Origin: Voacanga thouarsii
Taxonomy: Eukaryota > Streptophyta > Magnoliopsida > Gentianales > Apocynaceae
Direction: 5' to 3'
Assembly (NCBI GenBank): GCA_026120185.1
Contig: JANUWF010001161.1
Location: forward strand, 3,110,001-3,174,000
Length of the DNA: 64,000 nt
The translations under genes were made by a program, and so were the position numbers. Below, piece after piece: positions 47,951-60,331 of the stretch. The notes under the pieces were generated by a model, which was not told the origin of the DNA, ran no database searches, and was given only the letters and a program-made list of their open reading frames with translations. Each line of letters starts with the position of its first letter. The first letter of the stretch is position 1.

Positions 47951-50346
47951 TGTAACACCCCACTACCTGGGCCCAACAGGGCCGGGGATGTCGCATCGTC
48001 CATAGGACAAGGGGTCTTTATAACTAGGTCACATAAAATAAAATAAAATCAATACTTTAAAATTAATCTTATTACAACCCAAAAATACATGAACAAATCC
48101 AAAATAAATTGATTGCTACAATCTCTCAGAACAACACATAAGGAAAATAGTATAAAGTCTTCAAAGCATAGGCAAAAAATCTAGTTATTGACCTCTACAG
48201 TAGGATCGACCTGAAAACATGGCATAAAAGGTGATGAAATAAAAATCTCAATAAACTCGTGTGTGCTTTGAGTGTTTCAGGTAAAACAGTTCATGCATAC
48301 AAGTTGTAAAAGTTTCATAAAAGAGAGTGCTGGCAAGTATTAAATAAATGTTGAAAATAAAGAGTGGTGTTTTGCTTTTCAACCCATACATGTGCACAAT
48401 AAATACAACCAGTGAAAGGGGCAGCCATGGGTTAGCACATGTTGGGCCATATGACCACATGGTCAGTATGCCACGCGTTGAGCATACTGCCAGTCAGACT
48501 GCCACACATTGAGCATGCTAACAAAAGGTAGGTTTACGGCCTACCGGGTGAGATACTCCTCTATCTCTACACCCAAACATACCGGTTGACCACTCCGAAA
48601 ACATACAATCCAGTTGGCTGAAACTTGCTAGCTCGAATAGCCTGACTAAGTAGTACTGTCGCTTCTCCAAGTTGAGTTAATCTTCTGGAGGCGGCCTCCA
48701 GCCAGAAGACTGGCTTTTGCTCTTCAAAACTAGTACTACTAGCCTACCCTTATTGAGTACTCAACGTTGATTGTCCCACTTGGGAGAAAATTGATCATGC
48801 ATTGATTTACTTGGAAATAGCAATTAAAGGTTTCTAAAATTCTTGTCAAAGTTGGGTTTTAGAAAGAGATTAGTATTTTGTGTAAAACTGCTTATTTAAT
48901 TTTCAATTGATTTGCTTTACTGAAATAAAAAGGGAAACCGTCCTTAATTGTTTTTACAAAATGAATGTCCATACACATCACATTTGGCTTGCCATCGTAA
49001 TTTTTGGTCTTCAAATAATTCCATGCAGGAGCTTACCTAATCCTTTGCTTCCTCAAACTCAACAAAAATCCTCCAAGGCTAACCCAACCCCGCTTGGGGT
49101 AAACACAAGGCAAAAGGTTATACTCGAGCTATACTTGTCTTACACAAATAATTTCTAGTTCAACTAATTACAACCATGACCTTAATGTCCTAAGCTTTAA
49201 GGCTAGATGATAAAAGATTTTATAAAATAAGTCTAGCTTGATAAGTTAAAATAACTAGGGGTTCTAAAATAATTATTAATAAGTTATAGGTTCAAATAAT
49301 AAATCTTAAGTACTATTGTCAATAAATAAACTATGGTTTAAATGTTGAATAATCCTAATTAATATTAGTAAATCGTAATTTAAAATAGTTATATTATAAA
49401 TAAATAATAAATTACAATTAATTTTTAATTAATTTTAATAAATAATAAATAATTAGTAATAAATAAAATTAATAATAAATGAATTATATTAAATTTTTGT
49501 TTAATAAATAACAAACAAATTTTAATATAAATAATATTTATGAATATAGGTAAAAGTTTGAACTATGGTCTACAAGGTCATTAATATTTTATTTATTATT
49601 ATTTATATAAAAGATTTTATTTACTATTATACATACATATATATATTATTTTAAATAAAAGATATTATTTATTTGACTAGTAAAATATCAATATTTCACT
49701 TAATATTCCATTTCCAAAACTTCAAAGGAATTTCGAAATCTTTTGAAAAAAATATAGTAATAATTTTAATTAAGGTAATAAAATTTGCTAATTAAAATAA
49801 CCTAGGATCAACAAGAACATAATCATAGTTCCTATTGCTAAACAAGATCATGAACACATTCTCTAATATCAAACGTTAAACCAATCCATTCATAAGCATA
49901 GGCTTAAATCAACACATGCTATCACATGGCCAAATCCCTACTAGGCATAATCATAACCATGGCATCAAATGAGATAAGAACATAAAAATCCTATTCACCA
50001 AAGGTGTCATAATATCTAACATGCTTTAACAATCCATAATTTCCCTAAGACAGGACGAACATACATTATTCTCAAGAAAATCTAAATAGCTTTAACATGA
50101 ACAATCATTCTCATGTCCTAATCTCATCCCCTTCATTTATATGCATATATTCAATCCCCCATTCATATTCTATTCTCCCTATCAACATCTAAGAGATATG
50201 AATTCAGCACTAAAAAGAAGAATTAAGGAGAAATACTTGATTGATGTGTACTTCGATGAAGATTTAATAAGGTTCACGCGATTGAGAGTCTTGAATTGTC
50301 TATGAGTGGAGAAAAATAGCCAAGGTAGTAATCCTCTATTTTGGCC

Positions 50347-50347
<1 letters not shown>

Positions 50348-50381
<34 letters not shown>
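50348..50381. repeat. (GA)n microsatellite in G3 3' LTR
   Basis: A GA run of about 34 bp just after TTGGCCTA. Confidence 0.95.
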
Positions 50382-50382
<1 letters not shown>

Positions 50383-52020
50383 ACATTAGCATGATTTGTT
50401 GTAGGTTGAATGGAAGAAGATGAACAAATGAGTTGTTCTTGGTTACCTTGATGATGTTCTTGAGACTTAAAAAAATAAAAAACAAAACTGGTTTTGATCC
50501 GAATGCCAATTCTTGTTTTCTAGATTTGGAGTTACAAATTCCAGAAATGAACTCTAGGGAGTATGCAGGAGTAATCTACAGTTTTTGAGAGTGATTGGAG
50601 GTGTTTAGAGTGGGTTTTAGCATGAAGAAAGGTAGTGTATGTTCTTGGTGTTCTTGGTAAAAATTTAGAGAGTTTGAGGGAAATATGCTACACGAAATCT
50701 GGGAATTCTGGCCGAATGGTTTAGGGAGTTTAGGAGTTTCGGTTTTCAGCTTACAGAGGAAGAAAGAAATCTGATTGTTTGAAATTCAAATGGAGAGATT
50801 TGAGGAGTGGTTTGAGGAATAGGATATGTTAATGGTGTTTCATTGATGGAAGTTTCTTGGAGCTGCAATCGAGCCGGCTGGACTGGTTTGCTTTGCTGAA
50901 ATGAATAGAGATTGATGGAGCGTTAACGCTGGTCAAAATTCAGAGCTCAATGGTAGAGGAATTTCTGGTTATGAAGCCTAGTACAAGGGTGTTTTCATAG
51001 AGCAAATGCTGAAAATTTTTGAAGTTCAAATTGTTGTTTGAATGGAGTGATCTTAGGAGATATTTTAGGTGTGGTTATGGAGTCCAAGCGTGCAAGGTAA
51101 GTAGAAAGGTTGATGGTGTTCAGTTCATGGGTGAACAAGGGTCATTTTATAGAGCTTTGAGGGCGGTTTCTTCGGTCTAGGCCTAAGTGAACAAAGCTGG
51201 AAATTTCTGGTTTCATGGTGTCTTAAGGTTCGAATGTTTGCTGCAATTTTTGAGCAGTTTTCTACAAAATTCCAGCCCAATTTGCAGAAGTTCTTGAGAG
51301 GTTTTTGAGGGTCCTTTAAGGCTAGTTTCTAGCCTTCTTTATGGAGGAAAAGTAGAGGAGTTCTGCTGGATTGAAGGTAGAAGAAAACAACTTCATTTTT
51401 TGGTTGAAGGTAGTGAAACTGCCCATTTTTTTTTTATTTTTTTTTTTGCGAAGTTTTTTGTGCAGTCCGAATTGTACAGAATTTTCAGTCTTCAAGCTGA
51501 ATAACTTGGCCATATTTCTGGCAATAAATGAGTAAGAAAGCTAGCTGTGTTTTTCAAAGGATAGGCTGCTCAGGAATTTGGAAAATCTCCAGGTTTCTTC
51601 CATGAAGAACATGATCACTACGAAGATGAGTTTGAAGGTTCAAACATGGTGATTAATTTCCCTTGGGAACCTTTCATAACTCCTCTCCTATTTTCATTCA
51701 ATCCTCCAGCTTCCAAGATCCATTTTCAGAACTTAAAGACAAGAGATGCTTGCTGAATTTCCTGGAATTAAAAAGATGGATTTTGATAGATTTTGAACAA
51801 ATTTAATTTGTGAAGGTGTTAGGACAAGCTAGAGGTAATAAAAGGGCAAGAATTCCTCTAAAATTCTTTTTAGGACATGGCGATAGAATTAGGACATTCC
51901 CTTCATGTCTCCCCTAAGACAACATTCGTATCTTTATAGAATATAAGAAAACAAAAATTCAAACTTAATTTAGATAATCATGACTAAAACTTATGTGATG
52001 GGATTTGAACTCATGACCTT

Positions 52021-52165
52021 TTGGCTTTTCGAAGAGTTATTTTACTATGTAGCTTTAGCTTTTCCGAAGAGCCACCTGACATTTTCTTTTTTGAGAGAAT
52101 GAGACCATGTTGAATACATAAGAACTTTTTCTTCTTTTAAAAGCCTGGATAAAGAAAAAGATTAG
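52021..52165. other. Extra sequence inside the G3 3' LTR tRNA-like module
   Basis: Left LTR: after GAACTCATGACCTT the sequence leaves the right LTR (61911 onward). It returns at ACAACAACCC (about 52168; right copy about 61945). The extra block replaces about 35 bp of the module with about 145 bp, including a repeated GCTTTTC-GAAGAG motif and AAGAACTTTTTCTTCTTTT. Its origin is unknown. Confidence 0.55.
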
Positions 52166-52420
52166 ACACAACAACCCTTGTTCTTAGATTCTCACCCAAA
52201 TATTCTTCTTATTTAATCCACAAGCTATCTCCTTGTTTTGACCTCAAGCAAAATTACCATTTTACCCTTCCTACTCAATAACCATAACTAAACCTTTTAA
52301 TCCATAAATCTTAATTCCAATGCACATAAAATCATTCAAAAACATCTATAACCATGCAAAATGATATGGTATGCATCCCGACCCCCTTACTCTTGGGTTG
52401 GCTTTAGGTGGGGTTTCACA

Positions 52421-52434
52421 TCCTCCCCTCCTTA
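52421..52434 (-). other. G3 polypurine tract
   Basis: On the - strand AAGGAGGGGAGGA lies directly before the 3' LTR. Confidence 0.9.
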
Positions 52435-52439
52435 GGAGA

Positions 52440-53935
52440 ATTTCTTCCAGAAATTTCGGCATACCTCTGTCTCAGATCCGGATACTTCCACTTTACCCTT
52501 TCTTCTGATTCCCACATGGTATCTTGCAAGCTATGATGCTCCCACTAAACCTTTACCATCGGAATTTGCTTGTTCCGGAGAGTCTTGATACTTCGGTCCA
52601 ATAGTTTCATGAGATTCTCCATATAGCTCAAGTCGGGTTGCAACACTAACGGCTCATCATTCAAAATATGTCCGGGATCGGCATTGTACTTTTTCAACTA
52701 CGACACATGAAATACGTTTTGTATCTCCATCAACCCATCTGGTAGATCCAATCGATACGTCACTGGCCCAATTCTCTGTTTTATCAGAAACGATCCCAAA
52801 TACCTCGGATTCAACTTCCCATCTTTCGGGTGCTTCAGAATTCCTCTATTTGGTGTCAGTCTTAGGAATACACTGTCTCCCACGTGAAATTCTAACTCTC
52901 TCCGCCTATTGTCGACATAGCTCTTCTGTTGGCTCTGGGCTGCTTTCAACTTTTCCCTGATTAGCTTAAACTTGTCCAACATTTCCTGAACAAAAACTTC
53001 TCCAGAATTGCTTACGTGGCCATCCTCTGACCAACTCCAATATAGCGGTACTTGACACTTGCGTCCATACAGTGCTTCATACGGAGCTATTCCAATCGAA
53101 GATTGGTAACTGTTATTATAGGACAACTCTACATACGACACACATTCGATCCACTTATCCTCGAAATCCAATACACAGGCTCTTAGCATATCCTCTAATA
53201 ACTGATTAACCCTTTCTAACTGTCCATCGATTTGCAGATGCGCCGTCGTACTGAACTTCAGATTAGAACCCATTGATTCTTGGAACTTGTCCCAAAATCG
53301 GGATTAAATCTCGAATCTCGGTCGGACACAATACTTGAAGGTACTCCATGCAGTCTGATGATTTCTTGCACATAGATCTGAGCCAACTTCTCCATTGAAT
53401 CCCTTATATTCACTAGTATAAAATATGCGGTTTTGGTCAGTCGATCCACCACTATCCATATGGCGTCCTTTTGGATCCTTGCCATTGGGAGTCCAGTGAC
53501 GAAGTCCATGGTCACCTCTTCCCATTTCCATTCAGGCACTGATAACGGTTGCAACAATCCTACTGACTTCTTGTGCTCTGGTTTAACTTTTTGACAAGTG
53601 AGGCACGTCGGGACATACTTAACCACGTTCTACTTCATTCTGGGCCACCAATAAGCCTTTTTCAGATCTTGATACATTTTGACCTCTCCCTAATGAATGG
53701 CATACTTGCACTTATAAGCCTTTTTTAAAATTTTATTCTTTAACTGGTGCTCATCAAGTACACACAAACGATCTCGGAAATACAAAACTCCCACTTCATC
53801 CTGCCAAAATTCACTGCCTTGCCGTTTAAGCTCCTTGTCCTGGAAAAGCTGGAATTCTGCATTATTTTGCTGAGCCTCAATGATGTCCCACCTTAGATCT
53901 GGCATTAACTTCAGGTTGCTAATAATAATTCTCTC
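52440..53935 (-). pseudogene. pol: G3 pol: integrase and chromodomain
   Basis: On the - strand: 53905-53690 (FQLFQDKELKRQGSEFWQDE, RDRLCVLDEHQL, KYAIH), then 53626-53258 with CLTCQKVK, WEEVTMDFVTGLPMA, VVDRLTKTAYFI and SSIVSDRDSRF (both Asp kept). After a frameshift near 53300 comes 53273-52698 with DGQLERVNQLLEDML (Glu kept), YEALYGRKCQVPLYWSWSED and the GPY-type LNPRYLGSFLIKQRIGPVTY. A chromodomain-like tail follows (about 52640-52470: LLDRSIKTLRNKQIPMVKV, stop, WEHHSLQDTMWESEE). The first His of the zinc-binding part is Tyr. Breaks: stops after KYAIH, after WPRMK, after FHVS and in the chromodomain, plus the frameshift. Confidence 0.93.
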
Positions 53936-55950
53936 CTCTTACACTTTCACTCTTCTATCCAACACATCCTGAACCACTTGAACATTCTGCAATCTTAGCC
54001 TGGCCATTCTAACTTTTATACTCAGGGCATCAGCTACAACGTTAGCTTTCCCGAGGTGGTAGTGGATAGGACAATGGTACTCTTCCAAAAATTTCATCCA
54101 TCTTCGTTGTCTCAAATTCAAGTCCTTCTGGGTGAAGATGTACTTCAGGCTCTTGTGATTAGTGAACATTTCATATTCCGCTCCATACAAGTAGTGCCGC
54201 CATTTCTTTAAATTGAACACAATGGCAGCCATTTCTAGATCATGCGTAGGATAATTGACTTCATGCGGCTTCAATTTTCGAGAAACATAGGCGATCACCT
54301 TTCTGTCTTGCATCAAAATTGCCCCAAACCTTCTTTCGAAGCATCGGTATACAGTGTGTAAGGCTTATCCCCCTCTAGCAGACTCAACACTGGCACTATT
54401 ATTAATCTCTGCTTCAGCTCTTGGAAACTCCTTTCATATTTTTCATTCCAAACAAGAGGTACATCATTTCTCAACAGCCAGGTCATAGGCGATGCGAGCA
54501 TTGAAAATCCCTTAATAAACCTCCTATAGTAGCCAGCCAATCCCAAGAAGATTTGAATCTCGGTGATGTTCTCCGATTGCTTCTAGCCCGAAACTGTTTT
54601 AACCTTTGCTGGGTCCACCTTGATCCCATCCTTGGTCACCACGTGGCCAAGAAATGCCACACTATCTAGCCAAAACTTACACTTGCTAAACTTGGCGAAA
54701 AGTTTATGTTCCCTTAGTTTCTCCAGTACTAGCTTCAAATGTTTTGCATGATCCTCTGGGTTCTTGGAGTAAATGAGTATGTCGTTGATGAAGACCACCA
54801 CAAATTTGTCCAAGTAGGGTTGAAACACTCGATGCATCAAATCCATAAATACCACAGGTGCGTTGGTTACCCTGAAAGGCATCACCGTAAACTCAGAGTG
54901 ACCATATCTTGTGTTGAAGGCCGACTTAGAGATATCCTTCTCTTTTATCCTCACTTGATAGTATCCTTGCCTCAAATCCAGTTTGGAGTAAAAACTGGAT
55001 CCTTGCAACTGGTCGAACAACTCGTCAATCAGCGGTAGAAGATATTTATTCTTAATAGTCAGGTTGTTCAAGCCCCGGTAGTCGATATATAACCTCAGAG
55101 TTCTATCCTTCTTCTTCACAAATAGCACAGGTGCTCCCAAGGATGACGTGCTAGGTCTGATGTACCCTTGCCTCACCAACTCCTCTAGCTACTCTTTCAA
55201 TTCTTTTAGCTCTGCTGGTGCCATCCGATATGGAGTTCGAGACTCCGATTCCTCTCCGGGAACTGAATCAATAGTGAACTCGACTTCCTGGTTGGGAGGT
55301 AGAGAAGTGAATTCTATAGGAAATATGTCAAGAAAATCTTTCACCACCTCGGTATCTTCAAGAGTGCAGTGATCCTTCAACTTATTTATCACATAAGCCA
55401 AATATCCTTGACATCCTTGCTTCAACAATTTTTGGGCTTTTGCCCCAACTATTAAAAACTCCAATTCCTTTACTCTCTTGTCATTGAACTCCAACACATC
55501 ACATCCCGATCTAACGAACTGAACGAATTTATTCTTACATTCTACTCTAGCCCCATACTTCGCTAGCTAATCCATTCCCAATATCAAATCATAATCATCA
55601 ATAGCCAAGACTATCAAATCTCCCTCTAAGCTTTCTCTCCCCAATTCAATTTTATAATTCCACACATACCGATCTACTTGCACCATTTCCCTAATGGCGT
55701 ACTCACTAACAAAGTAAAATGTAGTTCTACTCCATCCCAACCCGAATAGTATGCACAATTCTTGTTTAAATAGGAATGTGTAGATCCAAGGTCTATCAAT
55801 GCATTAACAGAATGACCTTGGATAGTAAATGTACCTTCCACTACTGCTACATCAGCTCCAACCTCCTCCCGATTGAAAGCGAAAGCTTTTGCTTTCACCT
55901 GCGGTTTTTGTGTTCCACTCCCGGATGCTCCCGCGGCATTGGCTCGATTG
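53936..55950 (-). pseudogene. pol: G3 pol: protease, RT and RNase H
   Basis: Protease: ALIDLGSTHSYLNKN (in 55898-55674) keeps the catalytic Asp. RT: 55179-54583 is open, with [43 protein letters not shown] and [15 protein letters not shown]. However, the catalytic pair reads FINDILIYS, Asp to Asn at 54784-54786. RNase H: 54546-54313 carries [11 protein letters not shown] and 54316-53939 carries [29 protein letters not shown] (Asp to Asn) and ANVVADALS. Frame changes lie near 55660 and 54315, and stops near 55566, 55190 and 54583. The + strand ORFs at 54739, 55148 and 55776 are shadows. Confidence 0.94.
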
Positions 55951-57018
55951 ACTCTCGAGATCTAAGCTGGGTTTCCTTGTCCGACTCGAAGAAGTTTAGG
56001 ACAGACGTTTCGCAGATGGTTCAGGTCTCCGCAGTGGTAGCATTTCCGCTCACCTCCTCTGGTCCAACAATTTTTCTCTATGTGGCCGCTTTTTCCACAA
56101 TGCCAGCATAATGGAAGATTTTGTGTAGGACCAATCGGTGTTGTCCGGGCTTGCTTTCCCCTATTCTGTCACTGCTGGTTGGTAGGGCACTTATTGGACT
56201 ACTGCCTCTGGAAAGGTATCTGTGGTTGTCTTGGCAGTAAGAAAGGTCTTGGTGCCATTTGTTGCGGTCTTCATTCTCAGTCTGGGTGGTTGTGTCCATA
56301 GCCCCTGAGTAGGTCGTTGGTGGAGAAGGTGCCAATGCCCTTCTTAACTCCTGTCTTAGCCCCTTGACAAATTATCTTGTTCTATTCTGCTCAGTGTCCA
56401 CAGCCTCTTGCAGTACTTTGACAATTGGGTGAACTGTGCTGCGTACTGAGCCACTATCATACCTCCTTGCTTTAAATTATTAAACTTATCTTCTCACTTC
56501 TCAACTATCCACTAAGGGATATACTCAGCTCTGAATGCTCTCACAAAATTGGCCCATGTCGAGTCTTGGTCAATCATCTCCCAGTCGTCCTAAACTCGTT
56601 GCCACCATGCCCGAGCTGGGCCCCTTAATCGGAATATAGCAAACTTCACCAATCGCTTCTCAGTGTAATGAAACGTAGCGAAGATGTCTTCCATCTGCTC
56701 TATCCACTGTTCAACTTTTTGATCCTCCTTGGCTTCTCCTAAAAAGATGGGCGGTTGAAATTTTAGAAACTGCTCCAGAGCTTCGTCCTCCCCTTTAGGG
56801 TTCCTCCGTACAGTTAGGGTTTGAAGAATCTCGGTCATCTTGCTGAATGCTTGCCCCGTTGTCACTCCAACAGGTTCTTCTGACCCCATTTCCAAGTCTA
56901 GTTCGTTCTCATCTCACTGGTTGGGTGACGGCACTTGAGTCATCTCAAACTCCGGTGTCACAGGCTCTGCTTCCGGAACTCTTCTGCTTGATATGGCTGC
57001 ACGACGCTTGGGTGCCAT
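55950..57018 (-). pseudogene. gag: G3 gag pseudogene
   Basis: Start codon at 57018 (MAPKRRAAISSRRVPEAEPV). The open part 56895-56590 has EMGSEEPVGVTTGQAFSKMT, GEDEALEQFLKFQPPIFLGE and RLRGPARAWWQRV. After stops near 56590 and frame changes, the nucleocapsid near 56110-55990 has two complete zinc knuckles, CWHCGKSGHIEKNC and CYHCGDLNHLRNVC, both C-x2-C-x4-H-x4-C. A TAG follows GQGNPA before the protease. ORFs on the + strand at 56080 are shadows. Confidence 0.9.
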
Positions 57019-57291
57019 TCTAAACCATGCCCAAATAATGAGTTTATGCATTTGAGTTTAAAACATTTCAATTGATCATGCATTCACATTCAGGTCCAAG
57101 TAAAAGAAAATCATATGCAAAATTTTGTATAAAGAATTGCATATAATTTTTTCTCAAACCTTAGAGTACTCCAGGTACTCTTATTTGCATGAATTCGGAA
57201 ATAAAGCAATAAACATGAATAAAATCCTTAGCATAGGAGTTTATGGAAAGCAGTAAATAAAACATCCTAATCATAGCAACACTTAGCCTCT

Positions 57292-57759
57292 CTAATCCTC
57301 ATCAGAGTCTTCATAGCCGACATAATACAACCACCCCCTAGAATTCCTAGTGAAGTCTATCCCAGCCCTATTCGCAAACCCATCATCCATTGGCTCCTTC
57401 CCGAGTCACCTAGAACTTTTCCCGGTCTCAACCTGGTTGGGTGGAGGTATAAAGGAAGGTTTAGGTGGAGATTCATAATCTATCTTCCCCGGGAAATCAC
57501 TATCAGCTGTCAAGTCAACTATAGGACTAGGAGGGAGGGGAACATATTCTATATCAATCTCCTTGTCTTCACTGTCAGTGACCAAGTCAATCATGGGTAT
57601 TGGGGGTGGCTCAATGATTTGGACATCGTCGTCACAACTATCTTCCAGGGGTATAATTGCTTGCGGTGCAGGCTGAGGCACTAGTACGTCTTCCGGGTAG
57701 ATAGGGATGGAAGGATGCCATTGCTGCCCTTTTCATGCGGTTCTAAGCATTCTAACCAT
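57292..57759 (-). pseudogene. G3 acidic pre-gag ORF (two stops)
   Basis: 156 codons from the Met at 57759 (MVRML-RTA) to a TAG at 57292, the same length class as the intact G2 copy. Two internal TGA codons lie at the Arg of RTARKG and after KSSR. The open part 57681-57406 has DDDVQIIEPPPIPMIDLVTD, SED, EYVPLPPSPIVDLTADSD, KIDYESPPKPSFIPPPN. The end reads GWLYYVGYEDSDED. The three SIM-like cores (VQII, MIDLV, IVDLT), each beside acidic residues, are kept. Upstream, TTGACTAAC and TATGCTGCAG-G precede the start, like a branch site and 3' splice site. Confidence 0.75.
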
Positions 57760-57843
57760 CCTGCAGCATAAACAAGATAGGTTAGTCAAAAGATTTAAAC
57801 TTAATAAAATAAAGCATATACTATCAATATTTGCCTAAACCTA

Positions 57844-57856
57844 GTCTCTGATACCA
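57844..57856 (-). other. G3 primer-binding site
   Basis: TGGTATCAGAGAC on the - strand, two bases from the LTR; matches the initiator tRNA-Met type. Confidence 0.92.
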
Positions 57857-60257
57857 CTTGTAACACCCCAGTACCTAGGCCTAACAGGACTGGAGATGTC
57901 GCCCCGTCCATAGGACAATAGGTCTTTATAACTAGGTCACACAAAATAAAATAAAAGCAATACTTTAAAATTAATCTTATTACAACCTAAAAATATATGA
58001 ACAAGTCCAAAATAAATTATTTGCTACAATCTTTCAAAACAACACAAAAGGAAAATAGCACAAAGTGTTCAATGCATAGGCAACAAATCTAGCTATTAAC
58101 CTCCACAGCAGGATCGACCTGAAAACATGGCATAAAAGGTGATGAAATAAAAATATCAGTAATCCCACGTGTGCTTTGAGTGTTTTAGGTAAAACAGTTC
58201 ATGTATACAAGTTGTAAAAGTTTCATAAGAGAAAGTGCTGGCAAGCATTAAATAAATGTTAAAAATAAAGAGTGGTGTTTTCCTTTTCAACCCATACATG
58301 TGTAAAAAAATACAACCACTCAAATGGGTAGCCATGTGTTACCACACGTTGGGCCCCATGACCATATGGTCAGTATGGCACATATTGAGCATACTGCAGG
58401 TCAGACTGCCACACGTTGAGCATGCTGACAAAAGGTAGGTGTACGGCCTATTGGGTGAGATACTCCTCCATCTCTACACACAAACTTACTGGTTGACCAC
58501 TCCGGAAACACACGGTCCACTTGACTGAAACTTGCTAGCTCGAACGGTCTGATTAAGTAGTACTGTCGCTTCTTCAAGTTGAGTTCGTCTTCTGAAGGTG
58601 GCCTCCTGCCAAAAGACTCACTTTTGCTCTTCAAAACTATTACTACTAGCCTACCCTTACTGAGTACTCAACGTTGATTGTCCCACTTGGGAGAAATTTG
58701 ATCATGCGTTGATTTACTTGGAAATAGCAATTAAAGGTTTCTAAAATTCTTGTCAAAGTTAGGTTTTAGAAAGAGATTAATATTTTGTGTAAAACTGCTT
58801 GTTTAATTTTCAAATGGTTTACTTGATTGAAATAAAAAAGGGAAATAGTCCTTAATTGCCTTTACAAAATGAATGTCCATACACATCACATTTGGCTTGC
58901 CATCGTAATTTTTGGTCTTCAAATAATTCCATGCAAGAGCTTACCTAATCCTTTACTTGCTCGAACTCAACAAAAATCCGCCAAGGCTGACCCAACCCTG
59001 CCGGGGGTAAACACAAGGCAAAAGGTTATACTCGAGCTATACTTGCTTTACATAAATAATTCCTAGTTCAATTAATTACAACCGTGACCTTAATGTCCTA
59101 AGCTTTAAGGCAAGATGATAAAAGATTGTATAAAATAAGTCTAGCTTGATACGTTAAAATAACTAGCAGTTTTAAAATAATTATTAATAAGTTATAGGTT
59201 CAAATAATAAATCTTGAGTACTATTGTTAATAAATAAACTAGGGTTTAAATGTTGAATAATCCCAATTAATATTAGTAAATGGTAATTTAAAAATAGTTT
59301 TATTATAAATAAATAAATAATAAATTACAATTAATTTTTAAATAATTTTAATAGATAATAAATAATTAGTAATAAATAAAATTAATAATAAATGAATTAT
59401 ATTAAAATTTTGTTTAATAAATAACAAACAAATTTTATCATAAATAATATTTATGAATATAGGTAAAAGTTTGAACTAAGGTCTACAAGGTCATTAATAT
59501 TTTATTTATTATTATTTATATAAAAGATCTTATTTACTATTATATATATATATATATATTATTTTAAATAATAGATATTATTTATTTGACTAGTAAAATA
59601 TCAATATTTCATTTAATATTCCATTTCCAAAACTTCCTAGGAATTTCGAAATCTTTAGAGAAAAATATAGTAATATTATTAATTAAGGTAATAAAATTTA
59701 CTAATTAAAATAACCTAGGATCAACAAGAACATAATCATGGCTCCTATTGCTAAACAAGATCATGAACACATTCTCCAATATCAAACGTTAAACCAATCT
59801 ATTCATGAGCATATGCTTAAATCAACACATGCTATCATATGGCCAAATCCCTACTAGACATAATCATAATCATGGCTTCAAAGAAGATAAGAACATAAAA
59901 ATCCTATTCACCAAAGGTGTCATAATATCTATCATGCTTTAAACATCCATAATTTCCCTAACACATGGCGAACATACATTGATTCTCAAGAAAATCCATA
60001 TAGCATAAACATGAACAATCATTCTCATGTCCTAATCTCAACCCATTCATTCATTTGCATATACTCAATCCCCCATTCATATTCTATTATCCTTATTAAC
60101 ATCTAAGAGACATTAATTCATAACTAAAAAGAAGAATTACGGAGAAATATTTGATTGATGTGTACTTTGATGAATATTTAAGAAGGTCCACGCGATTGAA
60201 AATCTTAAATTGTCCATGAGAGGAGAAAAACTGTCGTGGTTGTAATCCACCATTTTG

Positions 60258-60260
<3 letters not shown>

Positions 60261-60328
<68 letters not shown>
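60261..60328. repeat. (GA)n microsatellite in G3 5' LTR
   Basis: A pure GA run of about 68 bp after TTTTGACC. The sister LTR has 34 bp plus flanking sequence (about 20-25 bp, GCACATTAGC...) that this copy lacks. Confidence 0.95.

Positions 60329-60331
<3 letters not shown>

Larger units (their letters stand above)
47951..52420 (-). repeat. G3 3' LTR (about 4.5 kb)
   Basis: Opens TGTAACACCCCACTACCTGG and closes GGTGGGGTTTCACA (+ strand reading). Contains a GA tract, an AT-rich part (49250-49700) and a tRNA-like module disrupted by extra sequence (about 52021-52165) absent from the other LTR. ORFs at 48248, 48907 and 51322 are LTR sequence; 48907 recurs at 58869 only because the LTRs are copies. 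Confidence 0.95.

Noticed and set aside
47530..48003. 157-codon ORF taken as one gene
   Set aside because: Its first ~20 codons are G3 LTR and the rest is Copia RT; an accidental fusion at the insertion junction.
48907..49158. ORF matching 58869-59066
   Set aside because: Same LTR-pair explanation (G3).
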